Assembly (NCBI GenBank): GCA_002345025.1
Contig: DDUX01000121.1
Span: 1 to 6,099, forward strand
From: Candidatus Accumulibacter iunctus
GTDB taxonomy: Bacteria; Pseudomonadota; Gammaproteobacteria; Burkholderiales; Rhodocyclaceae
Length of the DNA stretch: 6,099 nt
Reading direction: 5' to 3'
The notes under the pieces were generated by a model that was not told where the DNA came from, ran no database searches, and saw only the letters and a program-made list of their open reading frames with translations. Made by a program: the position numbers and the translations under genes. Shown here one piece after another: positions 1-6,099 of this stretch (position 1 is the first letter of the stretch; every line of letters begins with the position of its first letter).

Positions 1-749
1 TTCCCTGCTCAGGACCAACACGGCCCTTCCCGGTCTTTCCCCCTTTTTTCGTTCGCCTCGGCCTCGCCAGCATCGCCGGCCTGCCCCGGGCGGCGGCAAG
101 CCGCTTGCAGGACGCACGCGCGCAGCGACCGTTCAGCAGCCTTGCCGACCTCGCCGGACGGGCGCAACTGGCGCAGCGCGATCTCGATCTGCTGGCGGCG
201 GCCGGCGCCCTCGCCGATCTCGCCGGTCATCGGCGGCAAGCCGCCTGGGCTGCCGCCGGTGTCAGCCGACAGCTCGATCTGCTGCATGACGTGCCGACGC
301 AGGAACGCTCTGCCGATCTCGCCGAACCGTCCGAAGCCGAGAATCTGATCGCCGACTACGCCAGCACCGGCCTCACCCTCGGTCGCCATCCGCTCTGTCT
401 GCTGCGCCCCCGCCTGACGGCGCAACGCTTCGTCACCGCGCACCAGTTGCTGCAAGCAGCCGACCGCCAGTTGCTGCGCGCCGCCGGCATCGTCACCTGC
501 CGGCAGCGGCCGGGCACCGCCAGCGGCATCGTCTTCGTCACCCTCGAAGACGAGACCGGACTCGCCAACATCGTCGTCCATTCGCGGCTGGTCGAGCGGC
601 AACGTCGCGAACTCCTCGGCTCCCGGCTGCTCGGCGTCCTCGGGCAGGTGCAGCGCGAAGGAGCGGTCGTGCACCTGGTCGCCAAGCGGCTGGTCGACCT
701 GAGCGCCCTGCTCGGCCGGCTGCCGACGACGAGCCGCAACTTCCACTGA
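1..749 (+). CDS. dnaE2: Error-prone DNA polymerase DnaE2 (ImuC), C-terminal part, 5' end cut by window edge
   Basis: The frame is open from the left edge (first full codon at 3) to a TGA at 747-749, giving about 248 residues. DnaE2 proteins are usually a little over 1,000 residues, so roughly the last quarter is present. DnaE2 is a C-family polymerase alpha-subunit homologue that acts with ImuA and ImuB in SOS-induced translesion synthesis. Seen here: a helix-hairpin-helix-like segment (VRLGLASIAGLPRAA, from about base 51); the RPFSSLADLAGRA region that follows it; and then the segment TLGRHPLCLLRP. After these comes an OB-fold-like nucleic-acid-binding segment (GIVFVTLEDETGLANIVV, about bases 526-579). 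The tail REGAVVHLVAKRLVDLSALL ends in SRNFH, which closely matches the DnaE2 C-terminus and separates it from replicative DnaE. The polymerase active site and any LexA box would lie upstream, outside the window. The gene converges on rimO. The product call is firm; the linker before base 50 is unusual and is reported separately. Confidence 0.93.
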   Translation, partial: PCSGPTRPFPVFPPFFVRLGLASIAGLPRAAASRLQDARAQRPFSSLADLAGRAQLAQRDLDLLAAAGALADLAGHRRQAAWAAAGVSRQLDLLHDVPTQERSADLAEPSEAENLIADYASTGLTLGRHPLCLLRPRLTAQRFVTAHQLLQAADRQLLRAAGIVTCRQRPGTASGIVFVTLEDETGLANIVVHSRLVERQRRELLGSRLLGVLGQVQREGAVVHLVAKRLVDLSALLGRLPTTSRNFH

Positions 750-915
750 GAGGTTGTGAAGCTGAGAAGTTGTACCGCGATCGCCGCGAGCAGCCCGGGA
801 GGAAAGGCGCGAGGGAGCGAACGAAGAGACCTGTCAAGTGGATGGGCGACGAGTGCGCCAGGACGCGAGGCAGCGGACCGGTCGCGCAGCAGACCGATTC
901 ACAGCCTCCGCGGGC
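750..915. other. Intergenic gap between convergent dnaE2 and rimO
   Basis: These 166 bases separate the stop codons of two converging genes. I see no supported gene. The only frames crossing it run on into antisense reading of rimO. Short weak inverted repeats occur next to the rimO stop (AGCCT/GGGCT, 903-916) and at 879-896 (CGGTC/GACCG with an 8-base loop). Neither has a T-tract on either strand, so no intrinsic terminator can be called. Termination here may depend on Rho, but that is inference. Confidence 0.6.
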
Positions 916-2238
916 TCAGGCCACCAGCTCGGCGTAAAGATCGTGCTCGTCGGCATCGATCACCCGCACCCGCAGGAAATCCCCCGGCGCCGCATCGAAG
1001 TGGTCGTTGATGAACACCAGGCCGTCGATCTCCGGAGCGTCGGCCGCCGAGCGGCCGATCGTCCCCTCTTCATCGACCTCGTCGACCAGAACGTCGATCT
1101 CGCGCCCGATCTTCGCCGCCAGCAGGTCGGCCGAGATGTCCTCCTGCAGTTCCATCAGGCGCTGCCGGCGCTCCTCGCGCACCTCCTCGGGCACTGCGTC
1201 CGGCAGCGCGTTGGCGGTCGCGCCGTCGACCGGCGAATAGGCGAAGCAGCCAACCCGGTCGAGCTGTGCCTCGGCGATGAACGCCAGCAGTTCAGCGAAG
1301 TCGGCCTCGCTTTCGCCGGGGAAACCGGTGATGAAGGTGCTGCGCACCGTCAGCTCGGGACAGATTGCCCGCCACGTCCGCAGGCGCTCGAGATTGTTTT
1401 CGGCACTCGCCGGCCTTTTCATCGCCGCCAGGATGCGCGCGCTGGCATGCTGGAAGGGCACGTCGAGGTAGGGCAGGATGCGGCCCTCGGCCATCAGCGG
1501 CAGCAGCGCGTCGACGCTCGGGTAGGGATAGACGTAGTGCAGGCGCACCCAGATTCCCAGTTCCGCCAGCGCCTCGCAGAGTTCGCGCAGCCGCGTGCGC
1601 AGCGGCCGCCCGCCGACGAAGCCGGTGCGGTACTTCAGGTCGACGCCGTAGGCGCTGGTGTCCTGCGAGATCACCAGCAGCTCGCGCACGCCCGACTCGG
1701 CCAGCGTTCGCGCCTCCTGCAGCACATCGCCGATCGGCCGGCTGACCAGCGGACCGCGCAGCGACGGGATGATGCAGAAGGTGCAGCTGTGGTTGCAGCC
1801 CTCGGAAATCTTCAGGTAGGCAAAATGCTGCGGCGTCAGCTTCACCCCCTGCGGCGGCAGCAGGCTGGTGAATGGATCGTGCGGCTGCGGCAGGTGGGCA
1901 TGCACATGCTGCAGCACCTCGTCGGTCGCGTGCGGGCCGGTCACCGCCAGCACCTGCGGGTGCGCCTCGCGAATCACATCGGCGCGCGCGCCGAGACAGC
2001 CGGTGACGATCACCTTGCCATTCTCGCTCAGCGCCTCGCCGATCGCCTCCAGCGACTCGGCCACCGCGGCGTCGATGAAACCGCAGGTGTTGACCACCAC
2101 CAGGTCGGCTCCCTCGTACGAAGGAGAGATCAGATAGCCCTCGGCGCGCAGTCGGGTGAGAATCTGCTCGGAGTCGACCAGCGCCTTCGGGCAACCCAGC
2201 GAAACGAAACCGATGTTTTTCAGCGTAGACGTAGACAT
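916..2238 (-). CDS. rimO: Ribosomal protein S12 (aspartate) beta-methylthiotransferase RimO
   Basis: This complete 440-residue protein matches the usual RimO length. RimO is a cytosolic radical-SAM enzyme carrying two iron-sulfur clusters. It adds a methylthio group to the beta carbon of a conserved aspartate in ribosomal protein S12. The N-terminal MTTase domain (about 1-120) shows its three cluster cysteines: C16 in SLGCPK, C52 in NTCGF and C81 in TGCLG. The radical-SAM cluster motif is C148xxxC152xxC155 in SEGCNHSCTFC. Other RimO hallmarks are YLDVPFQHAS and TGFPGE. The last 65 or so residues fit a TRAM RNA-binding domain. These features favour RimO over MiaB, its tRNA-modifying relative. 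I chose the ATG at 2236-2238, where MSTSTLKNIGFVSLGCPK begins as in family members. An in-frame ATG 29 codons further upstream would add an atypical basic stretch overlapping the promoter-like element. No strong Shine-Dalgarno sequence is visible. The gene lies 102 bases downstream of fumC on the same strand. Confidence 0.96.
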   Translation of the reverse strand: MSTSTLKNIGFVSLGCPKALVDSEQILTRLRAEGYLISPSYEGADLVVVNTCGFIDAAVAESLEAIGEALSENGKVIVTGCLGARADVIREAHPQVLAVTGPHATDEVLQHVHAHLPQPHDPFTSLLPPQGVKLTPQHFAYLKISEGCNHSCTFCIIPSLRGPLVSRPIGDVLQEARTLAESGVRELLVISQDTSAYGVDLKYRTGFVGGRPLRTRLRELCEALAELGIWVRLHYVYPYPSVDALLPLMAEGRILPYLDVPFQHASARILAAMKRPASAENNLERLRTWRAICPELTVRSTFITGFPGESEADFAELLAFIAEAQLDRVGCFAYSPVDGATANALPDAVPEEVREERRQRLMELQEDISADLLAAKIGREIDVLVDEVDEEGTIGRSAADAPEIDGLVFINDHFDAAPGDFLRVRVIDADEHDLYAELVA

Positions 2239-2270
2239 GGTATGGCGTGCCGCTCGAATGAAAGACCGCG

Positions 2271-2276
2271 AGTATA
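2271..2276 (-). promoter_or_regulatory. Possible -10 element for rimO
   Basis: Read on the minus strand, this is TATACT preceded directly by TG. It is an A/T-rich island in otherwise very GC-rich DNA and a close match to the sigma-70 -10 consensus. It would place the transcript start about 25 bases before the rimO ATG. No convincing -35 hexamer lies 16-18 bases upstream, where the fumC 3' stem-loop sits. This is a sequence-pattern call only. Confidence 0.4.
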
Positions 2277-2282
2277 CAGCCA

Positions 2283-2304
2283 GCCCGGCTTCGCCGCGCC
2301 GGGC
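2283..2304 (-). terminator. GC-rich stem-loop after fumC, possible attenuator or transcript end
   Basis: GCCCGGC (2283-2289) and GCCGGGC (2298-2304) form a perfect 7-bp stem around an 8-base loop, about 37 bases beyond the fumC stop. No T-tract follows it on the minus strand, so it is not a canonical intrinsic terminator. It could protect the fumC mRNA 3' end or mark a Rho-dependent or leaky stop before rimO. In DNA this GC-rich, a 7-bp stem could also arise by chance. Confidence 0.3.
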
Positions 2305-2340
2305 GGTCGGCGACGACGCCGGCATCGCGCCAGCGGTCGC

Positions 2341-3744
<1,404 letters not shown>

Positions 3745-3752
3745 CCCCTGTG

Positions 3753-3758
3753 CTCCCC
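3753..3758 (-). promoter_or_regulatory. Ribosome-binding site of fumC
   Basis: On the minus strand this reads GGGGAG and lies 8 bases before the ATG at 3744, an ideal spacing. It decides the start in favour of the 467-residue protein over the longer in-frame alternative beginning at 3819. A second purine run, AGGGG, touches the start codon and is too close to serve. Confidence 0.7.
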
Positions 3759-3863
3759 GGTAACAGCCCTGCGGATCGAAAGTGCAGTAGTCTATGGCAA
3801 CAAGACAACTTGATGGCACGATGATTCACCTGTAGAAGGGCAATGGCTGCAGCAGGAGCGCCA

Positions 3864-3875
3864 GGCGCCGGCGCC
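3864..3875. repeat. Perfect 12-bp palindrome GGCGCCGGCGCC
   Basis: This self-complementary sequence consists of two directly adjacent GGCGCC hexamers, in the intergenic region 28 bases before the Hsp70 start codon. It could be a dimer operator or a hairpin-forming element, but CG-only palindromes are common in DNA of this composition. Confidence 0.4.
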
Positions 3876-3903
3876 GCCACCTTGCCGGTACACTCCGAGG
3901 AAC

Positions 3904-6099
3904 ATGAACAAAAAGTACATTGTCGGCATCGATCTCGGCACCAGTAATACCGTCGTCGCCTACGCCGCGCCCGGCGGGCAGCAGGTCGAACTGTTCGAGA
4001 TCGAGCAACTCGTCGCACCGGGTCAGGTCGCAGCGCGACCGCTGCTGCCTTCGGTGCGCTACCATCCGGCCGCCGGCGAGATCGATGCCGGCGAGCTGCA
4101 ACTGCCGTGGCCGGTGGAGGAGAGCGCGGCGCCAGTGGTCGCCGGCCGCCTGGCGCTCGATCTCGGCGCCCAGGTTCCCGGTCGGCTGGTGGCGAGCGCC
4201 AAGAGCTGGCTGTCGCACGCGGCGGTCGATCGTCTGGCGCCGATCCTGCCCTGGGGCGCCGACGACACGGTGGCCCGGGTGTCGCCGGTCACCGCCAGCG
4301 CCAGTTATCTGGCGCATGTCCGTGCCGCCTGGCTGCACCGCTTCCCGCAGGCGCCGCTCGAGCGGCAGCAGCTGATCCTGACCGTCCCCGCATCGTTCGA
4401 CGAAGGCGCGCGCGCACTGACACTGACGGCAGCGCGGCAGGCCGGGTTGGCGAACCTGCGGCTGCTCGAGGAGCCGCAGGCGGCCTTCTACGACTGGCTC
4501 TTCCGCCATCAGCGGCAGCTCGCCGACGAGCTCGCAGAGACGCGCCTGTTGCTGGTCTGCGATGTCGGCGGCGGGACGACCGACCTGACGCTGATCGAGG
4601 TCGCACTGCGTGACGGCGAGCCGGTGCTGACCCGCATTGGCGTCGGCGATCACCTGATGCTCGGTGGCGACAACATGGACCTCGCCCTTGCCCACCTCGT
4701 CGAATCACGCCTGCCGGCCGGCGAAGCGCGCCTGTCGGCGGCCCGCTTTTCGCAGCTCGCCGCACGCTGCCGCGGGGCGAAGGAGCAGTTGCTCGCTGCC
4801 GACGCGCCCGAGTCGGTTCTGCTGACACTGCTCGGCAGCGGTTCCCGGCTGCTCGGCGGCGCACGCACCGTCGAACTGCGTCGCGACGAAGTGCGCGAGC
4901 TGCTGGTCGACGGATTCCTGCCAGAGGTGGCGGTTGACGATGGTCTGCAACAGCGGCGGGCGGCGATCGTCGAGTTCGGCCTGCCCTACCCCGCCGACCC
5001 GGCGATCAGCCGCCATCTTGCGGCCTTCCTCAGACGGCACGCGCCGGCGGCACGGCAGGCTCTGGGCGAAAACGGGCAGCAGCAGCCGGTCCCGGTCCCC
5101 GACACGCTGTTGCTCAATGGCGGCGTCTTTCGCGCCGCCGCGCTCGCCGAACGCCTGCAGGCAACCCTCGGCGCCTGGCGTGGCGCGCCACTGCGGGTGC
5201 TGCACAACGCCGATCCCGACGTCGCCGTCGCCCGCGGCGCAGTCGCCTACGCGCTGCTCGGTCGCGGACACGGCCGGCGCATCGGCGGCGGGTCGGCGCG
5301 CAGCTACTTCCTCGTCCTCGACGATCGCACGCAGCCGCCGCGCGGCATCTGCCTGCTGCCGCGTGGCAGCGAGGAGGCGCACGAGATCCCGCTGCCCGAT
5401 CGCAGCTTCAGCCTGCGCCTCGGTCAACCGGTACGCTTTCATCTGGCTTCGTCAGTCGCCGACACGGCGTATCAACCCGGCGAGATCGCGACGCTGGCCG
5501 ACGAGGAGTTCATCCGTCTGCCGCCAATCGCCACCGTCGTCGACGCACCCGCCGGCAGCAGGCAGCGCGAGGTGCGGGTGCAGTTGACGACGGCGATGAA
5601 CGAGGTCGGCACGCTGGAGATTCATTGCGTCAGCAGCGAAGACAGTTCCCGGCGCTGGCTGCTCGAGTTCCAGATGCGCGGCGAAGGCGCCGTCGAGGCA
5701 CCCGCCGCGCCGGGTCTGCCGGCGCGTTTCGCCGACGCCGTGCAGGCGGTCGAGCGCGTCTTCGGCGCCAGCTCGCAACCGGTCGACAGCAAGGAGGTGC
5801 GACGGCTGCGGGGCCAGCTCGAGCATCTGCTCGGTCGGCGGGAAGACTGGGAGATGCCGTTGCTGCGAGCGCTGTTCGACGCCCTGCTGCAACGCGCCAG
5901 GCGGCGGCGCCGTTCGCCCGAACACGAGCGACTGTGGTTCAACCTCGCCGGCTTCTGCCTGCGTCCGGGCCTCGGCGACGCGCTCGACGACTGGCGCATC
6001 GAGCAGCTCTGCGAGTTGCTGCCGCAGGGAATCCAGTATGCCAGCGAGAGCCAGAACTGGTCGGAATGGTGGACACTGTGGCGGCGGGCTGCCGGCGGC
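3904..6099 (+). CDS. Hsp70-family (DnaK-like) protein with non-canonical C-terminal extension, 3' end cut by window edge
   Basis: An open frame of 732 codons runs from the ATG at 3904 to the right edge with no stop. The N-terminal half is an actin/Hsp70-type ATPase domain. Phosphate-1 is GIDLGTSNT (8-16), with SAKSWLSH containing K100 as the likely counterpart of the DnaK catalytic lysine. LLEEPQAAFYDW spans 187-198, and phosphate-2 is DVGGGTTDLT (220-229). GVGDHLMLGGDNMD spans 246-259, and the adenosine-side motif is LLLNGGVF (402-409). The hydrophobic DnaK interdomain linker is not seen. About 465-600 may be a divergent substrate-binding beta domain (for example VRVQLTTAMNEVGTLEIH, 557-574). 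After about 610 comes an arginine-rich helical extension with a WSEWWTLWRR motif, resembling Hsp70 relatives of about 900 residues annotated with a DUF3731 domain. No upstream ATG, GTG or TTG lies in frame back to a stop at 3811. AGGA sits only 2 bases before the ATG, unusually close. Its biological role is unknown. It is not DnaK, and no DnaJ or GrpE gene adjoins it here. Confidence 0.88.
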   Translation, partial: MNKKYIVGIDLGTSNTVVAYAAPGGQQVELFEIEQLVAPGQVAARPLLPSVRYHPAAGEIDAGELQLPWPVEESAAPVVAGRLALDLGAQVPGRLVASAKSWLSHAAVDRLAPILPWGADDTVARVSPVTASASYLAHVRAAWLHRFPQAPLERQQLILTVPASFDEGARALTLTAARQAGLANLRLLEEPQAAFYDWLFRHQRQLADELAETRLLLVCDVGGGTTDLTLIEVALRDGEPVLTRIGVGDHLMLGGDNMDLALAHLVESRLPAGEARLSAARFSQLAARCRGAKEQLLAADAPESVLLTLLGSGSRLLGGARTVELRRDEVRELLVDGFLPEVAVDDGLQQRRAAIVEFGLPYPADPAISRHLAAFLRRHAPAARQALGENGQQQPVPVPDTLLLNGGVFRAAALAERLQATLGAWRGAPLRVLHNADPDVAVARGAVAYALLGRGHGRRIGGGSARSYFLVLDDRTQPPRGICLLPRGSEEAHEIPLPDRSFSLRLGQPVRFHLASSVADTAYQPGEIATLADEEFIRLPPIATVVDAPAGSRQREVRVQLTTAMNEVGTLEIHCVSSEDSSRRWLLEFQMRGEGAVEAPAAPGLPARFADAVQAVERVFGASSQPVDSKEVRRLRGQLEHLLGRREDWEMPLLRALFDALLQRARRRRRSPEHERLWFNLAGFCLRPGLGDALDDWRIEQLCELLPQGIQYASESQNWSEWWTLWRRAAGG

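Larger units (their letters stand above)
3745..3903. promoter_or_regulatory. Divergent control region between fumC and the Hsp70-like gene
   Basis: These 159 bases separate two genes transcribed away from each other, so both sets of start signals should lie here. The fumC-proximal half (about 3781-3840) is clearly less GC-rich than its surroundings, as is common for promoters. On the minus strand TAGACT (3794-3789) is a weak -10 candidate for fumC with no good -35. On the plus strand TACACT (3889-3894) is a -10-like hexamer only 9 bases before the Hsp70 ATG. A perfect 12-bp palindrome lies at 3864-3875. No classical sigma-32 heat-shock promoter or CIRCE-type inverted repeat was recognised. 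The region as a control region is secure by position; the individual elements are weak. Confidence 0.6.

Noticed and set aside
9..746. A 245-codon minus-strand frame opposite dnaE2.
   Set aside because: It is the antisense shadow of a conserved DnaE2 C-terminus. Its product is low-complexity and shows no recognisable motif.
879..916. Short inverted repeats as a bidirectional terminator between dnaE2 and rimO.
   Set aside because: The stems are only about 5 bp, contain mismatches when extended, and lack T-tracts on both strands.
2239..2325. A 29-residue N-terminal extension of rimO from the ATG at 2325.
   Set aside because: It would overlap the stem-loop and TATACT element, has no ribosome-binding site, and is not part of known RimO N-termini, which begin just before SLGCPK.
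3745..3819. A 25-residue N-terminal extension of fumC from the ATG at 3819.
   Set aside because: The GGGGAG site at 3753-3758 is well placed for the ATG at 3744, and the resulting 467 residues align position for position with E. coli FumC.
3826..4695. A 289-codon minus-strand frame opposite the start of the Hsp70-like gene.
   Set aside because: It overlaps the conserved ATPase motifs on the other strand, is Arg/Gln-rich and has no recognisable domain or ribosome-binding site.
4934..5587. A 217-codon plus-strand frame inside the Hsp70-like gene.
   Set aside because: It is an out-of-frame overlap rich in Ser/Arg/Pro/Ala, typical of frame-shifted reading of GC-rich coding DNA. The Hsp70 frame continues through it unbroken.

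Overview
The window is strongly GC-rich, with codons ending mostly in G or C and dense, closely packed genes. It reads as ordinary chromosomal DNA from a high-GC proteobacterium. The protein wording (a DnaE2-type polymerase, a proteobacterial RimO, and an Hsp70-like protein with a long C-terminal extension) suggests a betaproteobacterium, possibly of the Rhodocyclaceae/Accumulibacter type. That placement is an inference from remembered family wording, not from a search.

Layout. (1) Positions 1-749, plus strand: the C-terminal quarter or so of the error-prone DNA polymerase DnaE2 (ImuC), cut by the left edge. (2) 750-915: a short gap between converging genes, with no gene or clear terminator. 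(3) 916-2238, minus strand: a complete rimO, which encodes the ribosomal protein S12 methylthiotransferase. (4) 2239-2340: a gap holding a GC-rich stem-loop just after fumC and a TATACT element 32 bases before rimO. (5) 2341-3744, minus strand: a complete fumC, encoding class II fumarase. (6) 3745-3903: a divergent intergenic region that must hold the fumC start signals and those of the gene on the other side. (7) 3904-6099, plus strand: an Hsp70-family gene cut by the right edge, with 732 residues visible.

How the genes work together. They do not form one pathway. dnaE2 belongs to SOS-linked mutagenic repair, rimO to ribosome modification, fumC to the citric acid cycle, and the Hsp70 relative presumably to protein handling. 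fumC and rimO share a strand and are 102 bases apart, so they may be partly co-transcribed, although rimO appears to have its own promoter-like element. No mobile element, CRISPR array, tRNA or rRNA is visible.

I found no convincing new system. The best item for follow-up is the Hsp70 relative: it keeps the ATPase motifs, but its C-terminal half is unlike DnaK and it has no visible DnaJ or GrpE partner here. Second is the divergent control region in front of it.
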